This document shows positions 34,499 through 43,077 of a stretch of 64,000 nucleotides of DNA, piece by piece. The position numbers were made by a program, and so were the translations under genes. How positions within the stretch are numbered: the first letter of the stretch is position 1; each line of letters begins with the position of its first letter. Source of the DNA: Dyadobacter luteus (GTDB taxonomy: Bacteria; Bacteroidota; Bacteroidia; Cytophagales; Spirosomataceae); the NCBI RefSeq assembly GCF_003383615.1, contig NZ_QNUL01000004.1:342458-406457 (forward strand). Reading direction: 5' to 3'. The notes under the pieces were generated by a model. The model ran no database searches and was not told where the DNA came from. It was given only the letters and a program-made list of their open reading frames with translations.

Positions 34499-35506
34499 TT
34501 AATTTACTTTAACAACGAGTACAGACATGTCATCAGACTGGCGTGCATAGTCTTTATAGATTACTGCGGCGAGTATTGACAAATCATATTTAAAAACAGC
34601 AGGATGCTTGCTGGTATCCCAGCGTGTCGAAATGCCGTCAGAGCAAAGGATCAGGTAGCTGCCCGTTTCATTTTCAATGGTCTGCGGCTGCAACCTTGCC
34701 GAAATGTTGACACCGATAATGCCGTTGTAGGGCATGTAGGTTTTCGCCGTAAGCGCATTGCATAACCTGGTTGAAATGTTGCCCACACCACAGATTTTCC
34801 AGATTTTATTGACCAAGTCGAAAACGGCCACGGTTGCAACTAGCCCCCTGGTGTCTTTCACATATCTGTGAATGTCGTTGATGATCTCACTGGGGTTGTT
34901 GAACACAGATTTACGGAATGCCTCGCAGGCGCGTTGTGCAGCCAGATGCGCCAGCGGGCCGTGGCCAAGTCCGTCGGCCAGAATAACTTTAAAAAAATAG
35001 GGGTTTGCTTTCCATGCGAAACCATCGCCGCAAACGGTTTCTCCTGGTTTATTCAGAACAATAGGGTATGCCCAGGGTTTCGCCGGATTTGCCGGAAGGG
35101 CTACGGAAAAAATCCGGGACAAAAGTACGGTTCCCCAGCCTTTGAGAGAATACAGTTGAAACTGATCAGAAAGCCTTTTTATTGATCCCAGGCCATGTCC
35201 CAAAGTTTTTGTTGTCGATACACCGTCCTCAATCATACGGGCGGGATCTGACATTCCCGGCCCGTTATCAACACTTATTATTTCTATACCTGCATTTCCG
35301 TTTTCGGATAAAGTGCGGACGATTAGCTCGCCTCCATTCGCGTGTTTTAATAAATTGGTCGCGATTTCAGAAACAACCAGTTCAAGCTCAGCAATCCTTT
35401 TGGCAGGCAGGGCCGCTGCTACGGCAATTTTTACTATGTCTTTTTTTAATATACCCAGATAGCTGCGGTCATTAAGGTTGAAAACCACTTGCTTGTTGCT
35501 ATCCAT
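34499..35506 (-). CDS. RsbT-RsbX fusion: kinase-fold domain plus PP2C-type phosphatase
   Basis: 335 aa. Residues ~1-130 are an RsbT/RsbW-type GHKL domain with Asn51 (SEIATNLL), DNGPGM (80-85) and TLGHGLGS (101-108). Residues ~150-335 are a SpoIIE/RsbX-type phosphatase: GDGF (Asp161), ADGLGHGP (Asp178), CSDG (Asp290) and SDDMSV (Asp325/326), the four metal ligands. In Bacillus, RsbX removes phosphates from RsbR/RsbS; linking it to a kinase-like domain puts the two opposing activities in one chain. It overlaps the rsbT end by 8 bp. Confidence 0.93.
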   Translation of the reverse strand: MDSNKQVVFNLNDRSYLGILKKDIVKIAVAAALPAKRIAELELVVSEIATNLLKHANGGELIVRTLSENGNAGIEIISVDNGPGMSDPARMIEDGVSTTKTLGHGLGSIKRLSDQFQLYSLKGWGTVLLSRIFSVALPANPAKPWAYPIVLNKPGETVCGDGFAWKANPYFFKVILADGLGHGPLAHLAAQRACEAFRKSVFNNPSEIINDIHRYVKDTRGLVATVAVFDLVNKIWKICGVGNISTRLCNALTAKTYMPYNGIIGVNISARLQPQTIENETGSYLILCSDGISTRWDTSKHPAVFKYDLSILAAVIYKDYARQSDDMSVLVVKVN

Positions 35507-35918
35507 TTTTCCATTTTAAAATTTTTACAGTCGTCCCCTTGCCTGGAGTGCTTTGAATTGAAAATTCGTTTACCAGGCGTTTGGCGCCGGGTAAACCCAT
35601 CCCAAGCGTCCGGCCGGTAGTAAATCCATCCTGCATGGCCTTGTCTACATCTGCAATGCCAGGTCCTTTGTCTTCGAATGTAAGTTGTATACCTTCCAAT
35701 TTGCCTCGTGTGATTATTTCCAGCCTCATGATGCCGCCTCCACCATAAATGAGCATGTTCCGCGCAAGTTCACTGGTTGCAGTGATTAGTTTTGTCTGGT
35801 TAACAAGACCCATACCTATTTTCCCCGCAACTTCTTTAACCCGGTTGCGACAAAAAATCAGATCACGCTCCTGCTGGATAGCCATATTTTCTTTAATCAT
35901 CATCAGCGGTGGTGTCAT
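35499..35918 (-). CDS. rsbT: RsbT-like switch kinase (GHKL anti-sigma-factor fold)
   Basis: 139 aa from ATG 35918; ATG 35903 is also possible, overlapping the rsbS stop by ~11 bp. Intact N-box (SELARNML, Asn54), G1 (DKGPGI, Asp83) and G2 (TLGMGLPG) motifs. RsbT phosphorylates RsbR and RsbS in the stressosome and is freed by that step. Its released form normally activates RsbU; no RsbU is present here, so the target must differ. It overlaps rsbS, so translational coupling is likely. Confidence 0.93.
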   Translation of the reverse strand: MTPPLMMIKENMAIQQERDLIFCRNRVKEVAGKIGMGLVNQTKLITATSELARNMLIYGGGGIMRLEIITRGKLEGIQLTFEDKGPGIADVDKAMQDGFTTGRTLGMGLPGAKRLVNEFSIQSTPGKGTTVKILKWKNG

Positions 35919-36285
35919 CTTCCTGGCCGGTTATCATTCTGGATTCAAGCAATGCCATTCCTTTTTCTACATTCAGAGCTGTATGTACTCCGGAAAGTGG
36001 CAGCCCTAACTCAATAAGTGTAATGGCTACTGCAGGCTGCATACCTACCACCACCGTCTCAGCATCCATGATACTGGACATCCCGGCGATGTTACCTATG
36101 ATTTTACCCATGAATGAATCGACAATGGATAAGGCAGAGATATCAATCAGTACCCCCTTGGCCCCGGTTTTAAATACCATCTGGATCAGGTCTTCCTCCA
36201 AGTTTAAGGCCAGCCGGTCATACAGATCTACCTGGATGGTAACCAGCAAAAACTTTCCCATTTTAAGAATAGGAATTCTTTCCAT
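35893..36285 (-). CDS. rsbS: RsbS-like STAS protein (stressosome scaffold)
   Basis: 130 aa, a single STAS domain. DISALSIVDSFMGKIIG (residues 48-64) contains Ser57, equivalent to the Ser59 that RsbT phosphorylates in Bacillus RsbS. A short acidic tail (EDDTTADDD) overlaps the rsbT start. With RsbR it would form the pseudo-icosahedral core. It starts 17 bp after the rsbR stop. Confidence 0.93.
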   Translation of the reverse strand: MERIPILKMGKFLLVTIQVDLYDRLALNLEEDLIQMVFKTGAKGVLIDISALSIVDSFMGKIIGNIAGMSSIMDAETVVVGMQPAVAITLIELGLPLSGVHTALNVEKGMALLESRMITGQEDDTTADDD

Positions 36286-36302
36286 ATCGTGATCGCTTCT
36301 TA

Positions 36303-37169
36303 TTATCCGTTAACTTTTTCTTTTTGCACGCGTCGTACTTCCAGCTGTAGCGTATTGAACGCATATTTCAAGGCACTCTCCAAAGTCGCCTTCGTGATCA
36401 TTTGGGAAAGGTCGATGCCCAGGTGCACCACCGTTTGTGCTATTTCAGGGCGTATACCACTGATGATACACTCAGCCCCCATCAGACGGGTCGCGTTGAC
36501 AGTCTTGATCAGATGCTGTGCCACCAGTGAATCCACCGCTGGCACACCTGAGATATCAAGGATAGCAATGCTGCTGCCGGTATCTACAATCCCCTGAAGA
36601 AGATTTTCCATAACTACCTGAGTGCGCGCACTGTCCAGGGTTCCGATGATCGGCATTGCCAGAATTCCGTTCCAAACCCGGATGACAGGTGTAGAGAGTT
36701 CGGCCATTTCATCAGATTGCTGAGAAATGATATCTTCTCTGCCTGTGATGAAGGTTTCAAAACTAAGTATACCGATGTTGTCAATGAACTTGCTGATTTG
36801 GATACTGGCGTGGTAGAGTTTAACCGGATCTGATTCGATCTGTTCACTTAGCACTTTTAAAAGTGCATCTTTGAGCGTAAAGATGTAAGTCGCTGTTTCT
36901 CTGGGAGAAAATCCCTGGCGTGCCCTGGAAATAGTCAGGCTTGAAACATAGTCGGTCAAAGCTTCAAGCTCCCAAGAGGTGAAATCCTGGATGTTGTGCT
37001 CGGTAATGCTACCGAAAAGCAGATCAACAAACTCAGACGACTGTGCCTGGAGCTCGTCGTGGGTGTTAAAGTTGGAGGATGCTTCAGTGTCCGAATCCTG
37101 GGCCTGAAGCCAGAGTGTCAATACCTGGTCTTTTTTAGACCGCAACAGGTCAATAATATCTCTTTCCAT
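36303..37169 (-). CDS. rsbR: RsbR-like stressosome sensor with RsbRD N-terminal domain
   Basis: 288 aa. N-terminal helical sensor (~1-150, RsbRD type: ARQGFSPRETATYIFTLKDALL), linker helix, then a STAS domain (~165-280). GTLDS (Thr177) and DISGVPAVDS (Ser214) stand at the positions of the Bacillus Thr171 and Thr205 phosphorylation sites; the second is Ser rather than Thr. First gene of the operon. The sensor domain of this type is not a globin or PAS, so the signal is unknown. Confidence 0.93.
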   Translation of the reverse strand: MERDIIDLLRSKKDQVLTLWLQAQDSDTEASSNFNTHDELQAQSSEFVDLLFGSITEHNIQDFTSWELEALTDYVSSLTISRARQGFSPRETATYIFTLKDALLKVLSEQIESDPVKLYHASIQISKFIDNIGILSFETFITGREDIISQQSDEMAELSTPVIRVWNGILAMPIIGTLDSARTQVVMENLLQGIVDTGSSIAILDISGVPAVDSLVAQHLIKTVNATRLMGAECIISGIRPEIAQTVVHLGIDLSQMITKATLESALKYAFNTLQLEVRRVQKEKVNG

Positions 37170-37193
37170 TTAATCGCTTAAAGTTTTTGTTTG

Positions 37194-37235
37194 ATCAAAA
37201 AAAGAAAGCGCCTGCAACGATTTGGCAAGCGCTTT
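37194..37235 (-). terminator. Terminator of the response regulator gene on the minus strand
   Basis: Read on the minus strand, AAAGCGC (37235-37229) and GCGCTTT (37211-37205) form a 7-bp stem followed by CTTTTTTTT. It separates the 37375 response-regulator gene from rsbR, ending ~25 bp before the rsbR start, so it could also act as an attenuator of the stressosome operon. Confidence 0.7.
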
Positions 37236-37374
37236 GTTCGGGTGTGCAATGTAGGGTTATTATTCTTTATTCCTTGTTTATTGTTACTTTTTGTAAGGAT
37301 AAACTTTGAGGATTTATGGCACGGACGATATATGGTGACAACTGTCAGGACGTAGGTATGTCTGAATGGCGATT

Positions 37375-37782
37375 TTACAGGAAAGCAGCAAATTGGTTTT
37401 CTATATTCAGCGCTATCTGATTTAATCCAACCGATGTGCTGGGCTTGATTAAAAAATCTGTCGCGCCTGCTTCAAAAGCCTGGCTTTGTAGGTCCGGGCT
37501 GGAAGATGTGGAGATGAAAATTACCGGAATGCTTTGCAGTGCAGGGACACTTTTAAGTTTTTTGATTGTTTCCAGTCCATTCATAAATGGCATATTCATG
37601 TCCATTAGCACAAGAACCGGCGCTGCAATCTGGGGTTCAGACCCTAACTTTTCCAGAAACTCGACACCATCTTTGCATTCGATAATAACTACATTTTTAA
37701 CGGTTTTGCGGACAGCTTCGCTGAGAAATAATCTGTCATCTTCGTCATCATCAACCAGGTAAAGTGTAGATTGGGTTTTCAT
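37375..37782 (-). CDS. Single-domain response regulator
   Basis: 135 aa, receiver domain only. Acidic pocket DDDEDD (11-16), phosphoacceptor Asp61 in LVLMDMNMPFMNG, ISTSSS (the conserved Thr/Ser) and LIKPS (Lys). Placed just upstream of rsbR with the same direction, but divided from it by a terminator. Probable phosphate acceptor for the nearby kinases; no output domain. Confidence 0.92.
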   Translation of the reverse strand: MKTQSTLYLVDDDEDDRLFLSEAVRKTVKNVVIIECKDGVEFLEKLGSEPQIAAPVLVLMDMNMPFMNGLETIKKLKSVPALQSIPVIFISTSSSPDLQSQAFEAGATDFLIKPSTSVGLNQIALNIENQFAAFL

Positions 37783-38267
37783 AGGTATTTAAAGTATTCT
37801 ACAAGGTACAACTTATAAACGCATATATCGTGCATAAACCAGTTATCTCTTCATCGGCCAGAAAACTATCCCCTTCATCTGATCTTCAGAAGTAGTAAAA
37901 CAGGATGTGACAGGTGTCGAGAAAATGCTACGCGAAGGCAAAGAAGTCACCAGACAAACACTGGATCCTGGCCACACCGGCGAGAAGATAACAATCAGGC
38001 GGAAGATGCTGTCTGTCCGTACAGTTATTCCGCATTACAGTACACAAAAGGCAAGATAGTCCAGACTGCAGCTTGCGGTTAGATTAAAGCTGATTTGAGC
38101 GTGTATGAGCTGGCTATCTATTGCCCTGGGACACACCTGACAGTATACAGTGAGGGTAGTCGCTTATTCTGCAGAAATATATATTTATTTGAAGAGCTCT
38201 TTGTTTGGCGACTAATCGCTAAATTACTGCGGGTTACGTTCAGATCGTTCGGTAATTAAAGAAAGTC
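37783..38267. other. Intergenic region without a clear gene
   Basis: 485 bp between divergent genes. On the plus strand a 55-codon open stretch (EVVKQDVTGVEKMLREGKEV, ending in STQKAR, about 37889-38059) is readable but has no clear start or known match, and may be a decayed gene. Otherwise no structure stands out. Confidence 0.3.
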
Positions 38268-39359
38268 ATGCCATTGTACAATTTAGACCGTGCTGCCACG
38301 GTGAGCCGCTTTCTGACACTGGAAGTAGACAGAAGAAATGAACTGCAACAAATAGTCGATTTAGCAGCTGAGGTATGTGGAACCCGAATGGCACTGATTA
38401 CGCTGCTTGACGAACAAATGCAATACATGCAATTTGTAGCGGGTTTTCAGCTACAAGACCCCGTCACAGACCATGACTTCTGCCATCATACGATTCAGAG
38501 TGACGCAATTCTGGAAGTGACTGATGCAAGGCAGGATAAACGGTTTTATGATAACCCTCTGGTAGTCGGTGAGCCTCATGTAAGGTTTTACGCCGGAGCA
38601 GCTCTTGCTACCCGTGATGGATACGTGCTGGGTTGTCTTTCTGTGCTAGACAGCGAGCCAGGGCATCTGAGCGGGAATCAAAGAAAGATGCTGCAGGCCT
38701 TATCCGGACAGATTATTCAGATTATAGAGTTTGACCTGAGCATCAGCTTGCTGAAAGATCAGGTAGAGCAGCTTCAAGTATCTGAAATAAAGCTGAATTC
38801 TTTCTTTGAAAGTACAGTGAGCTGCCATTTACTGATCGGCAAAGAGCTGGAAGTGCTGGCTTACAATAGGATGGTCGCTGGTTTTATAGATGAGTATCTG
38901 CAAATGCAGCTCCGAGAGAAAATGGCAATTTCTGAATTTCTCCACGATGACTACAAGGCGGACTTTATACTGAACTATAACGCGGCCATTCAGGGGCAGA
39001 CTGTGACCAGTGAGAAAGAGCTCACCTATCAAAACGGCCGGAGGATATACTGGTATATGAATTTCGAACCTGCTTTTGGCAGGGACAGGGAAATTATCGG
39101 GGTGTCATTTAATGCTACGGATATCACCGAGAGAATTCATCAGGGCCAGCTTGTCCTAAAGCAAAACCAGGCGCTGAGAAAAATTGCCTATGTGCAGTCG
39201 CATGAGCTCAGGCGGCCCGTGTCATCTATACTCGGTATTGTCGAACTGATCAAATCCGAGGTGATACCAACAAGTATCAAAGAGGAGATCACGATGCTCG
39301 ACCAGGCAGCGAAAGAACTTGATGTAAAGATCCGCGAAGTTATCAGTTTTACGGCCTAA
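38268..39359 (+). CDS. GAF-PAS protein ending in a histidine-kinase dimerisation domain, no ATPase domain
   Basis: 363 aa. GAF domain (~20-165; FVAGFQLQDPVTDHDFCHHTI and LGCLSVLDSEP), PAS-like domain (~185-300; LAYNRMVAGFIDEYL and GVSFNATDITERIHQ), and a HisKA-like helix pair with SHELRRPVSSILGIVEL (His312). It stops at ITFTA-like GFTA end about 40 residues later, where the HATPase domain should begin. The gene ends cleanly and the next gene converges on it. It may pass phosphate only from a partner, or the DHp is used just for dimerisation. Confidence 0.82.
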   Translation: MPLYNLDRAATVSRFLTLEVDRRNELQQIVDLAAEVCGTRMALITLLDEQMQYMQFVAGFQLQDPVTDHDFCHHTIQSDAILEVTDARQDKRFYDNPLVVGEPHVRFYAGAALATRDGYVLGCLSVLDSEPGHLSGNQRKMLQALSGQIIQIIEFDLSISLLKDQVEQLQVSEIKLNSFFESTVSCHLLIGKELEVLAYNRMVAGFIDEYLQMQLREKMAISEFLHDDYKADFILNYNAAIQGQTVTSEKELTYQNGRRIYWYMNFEPAFGRDREIIGVSFNATDITERIHQGQLVLKQNQALRKIAYVQSHELRRPVSSILGIVELIKSEVIPTSIKEEITMLDQAAKELDVKIREVISFTA

Positions 39360-39434
39360 CCTTTTGATGCTGGTTCATACCCAATAACCTGCAGTTTCAT
39401 CAATAGGTAGTCTGTTTCCCGCCCCTCTTGCGAT

Positions 39435-39905
39435 TCAGGTAAATGGATGTGCCGGATTGGATAGCGGTACATATGATGACAACCAGTCATTACTTTTGTA
39501 CGAAGGTATTTCAATTGATACCGGATCTCCGTTCAGTATCTGGGAAACCTGTGTTTTGGTAAGCGGTTTTTGCAGGAAAGCCCTTAGCTCGGGATACTGT
39601 GCTGCGCTTTCAGCGTCCCTTGTGTCCGTCGACGAGCTTACCAGATATATTTCCGGAGCGTAACCTGATGGCATCAATAATCTGAGTTTTTCCAGGAATT
39701 GCCATCCATTCATGATCGGCATATTAATATCAAGAAGAATTACCTCCGGCAGTAGCTCAGGTCTGCCCATATTCAGAATCAAAAACTCCATGGCCTCCAA
39801 ACCATTGTTGTAGCGTAAGATCTGATGTTCAACAGAAACGGTCTGTATCAATTTCCTGTGCAAAAAATGACACAGCGGGTCATCGTCTATAATCGCGATC
39901 TTCAT
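39435..39905 (-). CDS. Single-domain response regulator
   Basis: 156 aa, receiver fold. DDD (7-9), Asp59 in VILLDINMPIMNG, VSSSTD and QKPLTK. The 25-residue tail after the fold (SIEIPSYKSNDWLSS) is unusual for a CheY-like protein and could be a docking peptide. Converges on the GAF-kinase-like gene. Confidence 0.92.
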   Translation of the reverse strand: MKIAIIDDDPLCHFLHRKLIQTVSVEHQILRYNNGLEAMEFLILNMGRPELLPEVILLDINMPIMNGWQFLEKLRLLMPSGYAPEIYLVSSSTDTRDAESAAQYPELRAFLQKPLTKTQVSQILNGDPVSIEIPSYKSNDWLSSYVPLSNPAHPFT

Positions 39906-40369
39906 ATCAGGTTGAGTGAGTTGGCAAATCAGTCTTTTACTGGAAATAATTGTGCTAGCTACACTTTAAAACAGAGTCATGAAGGTTGTTTTAATATGTA
40001 TCCCAGATCAAACATGAGTCAGATCGGGTAACAAGTTGAAAACCAGTATGAGCTTGTAGGGCAAACCCATAGCTAATGTTCGACACTTTACAGATTTTTT
40101 GTATCGTTGCGGCTTCAGTCATATAACAAGGGGTATTTTGGGGTTATTTCTCCATAACGTATAGGGGCTTTTGGGTTGAATTTTCCACAAATCTGTTGGG
40201 TGTATACGCACATGGATTAGGTATTTGTAATGGCATTTTCAGGCTCGCTGCCTCACGCATGCGGGATCGAGCCTGAAGAAGACCGGTTTACGATTTACTA
40301 TGTTGTCCTGCTCATCTTACGTCAAGTCGCTGGGCCAGCTATTTAATATACACCACGGCATGGGCAATT
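39906..40369. other. Intergenic region with a 10-bp hairpin
   Basis: 464 bp with no gene. TTCAGGCTCG (40238-40247) pairs perfectly with CGAGCCTGAA (40268-40277); the loop contains the small palindrome CGCATGCG. No T-tract, so it is not a typical terminator of either neighbour. Confidence 0.4.
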
Positions 40370-41122
40370 ATGCGTAAGTTTACAGGTAATCATCACAACC
40401 AAATGACTCATTCCCTTTTTAGTCCCGAAGAAAACCGGCGAATACAAGCCCTTAAGGAATACAACATTCTTGACTCAATTTCAGAAAAAGAGTATGATGA
40501 TATCACCAAGCTGGCTTCACAAATTTGCCAGACTCCCGTATCATTGATTAGTCTGATTGATGATACGAGGCAGTGGTTTAAGTCGAATCACGGTCTGTTT
40601 GTTAGAGAGACGCCTCGCGAATATGCCTTTTGCACGCATACGATTCAGAATCCTTCACAGGTATTTGTTGTTCCCGATTCTCGGGTTGATGCACGTTTTT
40701 CGGATAACCCGCTTGTGTCGGATGATCCCTATGTGATTTTCTATGCAGGTGCGCCACTGGTCGATTCAAATGGTTTTGCACTGGGGTCTTTGTGTGTGAT
40801 AGATCACAAGCCTAATTCGCTTTCGGAGCAGCAGTTGCAAGCCTTACAGGTCCTGGCTGGAAACGTCGTTTCACTAATGGAAAACAGAAAAACGCAGCGT
40901 TCCCTCAAAATACTGCATAAGGTGCTCGAAGAGCGGCACCAGGAAAGCGAGAGTACCAAAAAGCGCATAGAAGGTATTATATCTGACAGTCTTGATCCTG
41001 TTCTCAAAGAAGCTAAAACCATCATCGATCAAACAAAATGGCAAAATGTGCAGGAATTGACAGAAAAGATTGCTGTTGCTTTAGAATTAGTGGCAAAAAT
41101 AAAGGAAGAAATAAAACGCTGA
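40370..41122 (+). CDS. GAF domain protein with C-terminal coiled coil
   Basis: 250 aa from ATG 40370; ATG 40403 (MTHSLFSPEENRRIQALKEY) gives the more usual start. GAF domain (~30-180; ISEKEYDDITKLASQIC, FCTHTIQN, PYVIFYAGAPLVDSNG, LGSLCVIDHKP), the same type as in the 38268 protein. The last 60 residues are a long charged helix (EERHQESESTKKRIEG). No kinase or output domain; a soluble sensor or phosphorelay partner. Confidence 0.85.
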   Translation: MRKFTGNHHNQMTHSLFSPEENRRIQALKEYNILDSISEKEYDDITKLASQICQTPVSLISLIDDTRQWFKSNHGLFVRETPREYAFCTHTIQNPSQVFVVPDSRVDARFSDNPLVSDDPYVIFYAGAPLVDSNGFALGSLCVIDHKPNSLSEQQLQALQVLAGNVVSLMENRKTQRSLKILHKVLEERHQESESTKKRIEGIISDSLDPVLKEAKTIIDQTKWQNVQELTEKIAVALELVAKIKEEIKR

Positions 41123-41303
41123 TCGCCGTTGCGACAACCTGTAACATCGACCTGGCAAATTTTGATTGCATCTGGCAAAGAATCTAAGCCTAAGACCAGT
41201 TGTGAATAGGATAAAATAGGGATATAGTATTGTAATATTAGATTAATTTGCGATATTCAAATAGCATTTGGTTATTGTTATATATCATTAACTTGTAGCT
41301 ATT

Positions 41304-42029
41304 ATGAGATCTTTTCTATACGGGCTTATCTGCATTTGTATCTTTGTACAGGTTTGCCACAGTCAGCGTATTGCATCATCCGTCAGCAGGGTACCGCGCG
41401 TGAGCATCCGGGTTGTGGACAAAGAAACCCTGCAACCGATTGATGCAAGAATCTTGATCACAAATCAGCACGTCGATCATTCAATTACACCCCTATTTGA
41501 AGACAAATCCTACAAATACAAGTTGACGCTCACAGATACGGTCAATATTTCTATATATGCGGTTGGTTATCATATGCTCAATGAGTCGCTGGTGATCGGT
41601 GAGATCAATGGCGTAGAGACCTATTATCTTACTGCGAACCATTCTTCTTCAGAAAGTCAGCATACAGCCGGCAATCCAATTCTGGCCGAAGAGATCAGCG
41701 CAATTATTTACTTCTCTCAAAGTAATACCGATATCGCTCCAAGGTCTGTTCGGCACTTGGAAAGGGTAGGGGCGTATCTTCAAAAGAACAAGGTAAGTGC
41801 TGTAAGTCTGCAAGGTCATACAGACAATGTTGGTGATCCGCAGAAGAATATGTTGTTGTCCATAGACCGGAATAGCGTAGTGAGGTCATACCTATTAAAA
41901 TCGAGCGATCTGGATGGACTGATTTCCAGTAAATCCTTCGGCGGCAGCAAACCGGCAGCACCCAACGACTGCGAGCAGAACAAGCGGTTTAATCGCCGTG
42001 TGGAAGTTCGTCTTTCCCTTCCTAATTAA
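41304..42029 (+). CDS. Exported protein with OmpA-like peptidoglycan-binding domain
   Basis: 241 aa, signal peptide (~1-20, ending VCHSQ). Residues ~30-115 form a small beta domain (VSIRVVDKETLQPIDARI). Residues ~128-240 are OmpA-like, with AIIYFSQSNTDI, SLQGHTDNVGDPQKN and RFNRRVEVRLS, the peptidoglycan-binding pattern. Probably periplasmic, cell-wall attached. Alone in its transcription unit. Confidence 0.88.
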   Translation: MRSFLYGLICICIFVQVCHSQRIASSVSRVPRVSIRVVDKETLQPIDARILITNQHVDHSITPLFEDKSYKYKLTLTDTVNISIYAVGYHMLNESLVIGEINGVETYYLTANHSSSESQHTAGNPILAEEISAIIYFSQSNTDIAPRSVRHLERVGAYLQKNKVSAVSLQGHTDNVGDPQKNMLLSIDRNSVVRSYLLKSSDLDGLISSKSFGGSKPAAPNDCEQNKRFNRRVEVRLSLPN

Positions 42030-42567
42030 GTATTAAAAATTTATGACACTTTGAATAATTTTAGTTTGCAAATAAGAAAGAGATGACAGATAATTTATCA
42101 ATTTAATCGGGCTGACCCAGCGATTTTTTTGTCTCATGACGTTTTCTGAAAGCCGCTCGCGGTTGCAGATAACGGTCAGCTTATTTGCCATAAAGCTATT
42201 TGATAGCCAAGACACCCGGTTAGCGTATAGCTTACCTGAAGCTGATATTCTGAGAAAATAGCAGGGATGTTACTAATTAGGTAAGCATTGGAAAATTCAC
42301 TGTTTAGAGGTGTTACATTCCCATCAGTATCTTGAAAACTTAGGTGATCACCCAGACTTATTCCAAGCACGAACACCTCACAATGAGCAAGAACCTGCCG
42401 GGAATGGGCCTTCAACAACCCGCACTTATACTGCAGTGCCGTTGTTGACAATCTATTTTACACACTATTTGTTATCCTGGTCATAAACTCTGTTTCATTA
42501 TGAGAGAAACTACGGCTTCTGGCACATTTTTAGCGGGAGCGACGGCTCATTCAAACTGTTTAAAGAT
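42030..42567. other. Intergenic region, nothing recognised
   Basis: 538 bp. A TTG-started 91-codon frame on the minus strand (42176-42451) has no family features and is not called. No strong hairpin. Confidence 0.3.
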
Positions 42568-42918
42568 ATGAGCTCGAAGTACAATGAAGATTCTAATGAT
42601 GGTTTTGCTCTCGGGCTTTTGGTTGGAGCTACAATAGGTGCATTGACTGCCTTATTATTTGCTCCAAAATCCGGAGCAGAAACTCGCGCCCAACTTAAAG
42701 ATCTGGCAGATCAGCAAAAAGATAAGTTACGTGAAAAATGGGAAGATACTAAAATCAATGCGGCAATTGCTGTTGATGACCTCAGAAGCAGATTGGATAA
42801 TGCAGCAGATCAAGCAAAGCATGCCGTTGATGAATATGCGCATAAAGCCAATACAGCGGTTGATCAATTGGCAGACGATACAAAAACGATGGTTACCGGA
42901 TTTCAAAAGCGCTATTGA
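42568..42918 (+). CDS. YtxH domain protein
   Basis: 116 aa. One transmembrane segment at ~13-32 (GFALGLLVGATIGALTALLFAPKSG ends in the family's FAPKSG motif), then a long amphipathic helix (LADQQKDKLREKWEDTK...) rich in Ala, Asp and Lys. YtxH proteins are small stress-linked membrane proteins in Bacillus and Bacteroidota; biochemical role unknown. It fits the stress-related theme of its surroundings. Confidence 0.9.
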   Translation: MSSKYNEDSNDGFALGLLVGATIGALTALLFAPKSGAETRAQLKDLADQQKDKLREKWEDTKINAAIAVDDLRSRLDNAADQAKHAVDEYAHKANTAVDQLADDTKTMVTGFQKRY

Positions 42919-43028
42919 CTAAAGGGACTGTATGTTGAGGGGTAAAATTTCTCAGTATGATTGCTAATGATAGCCATCATGAATCTTATTATTTCACATA
43001 CAGTAGCTATCGAACTACGGCCCGAAAA

Positions 43029-43077
43029 ATATAAGCCCCGATCAAGTCAACATCAGCCTTAGTTGGGGTTTATATTA
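43029..43077 (+). terminator. 12-bp hairpin downstream of ytxH
   Basis: AATATAAGCCCC (43029-43040) pairs with GGGGTTTATATT (43066-43077) with one G-U. It lies 110 bp after the ytxH stop; the remaining 400 bp to the next gene holds no gene. Confidence 0.5.

Noticed and set aside
42176..42451. 91-codon frame on the minus strand starting with TTG
   Set aside because: No family resemblance, poor start, no ribosome site or neighbours; likely chance.
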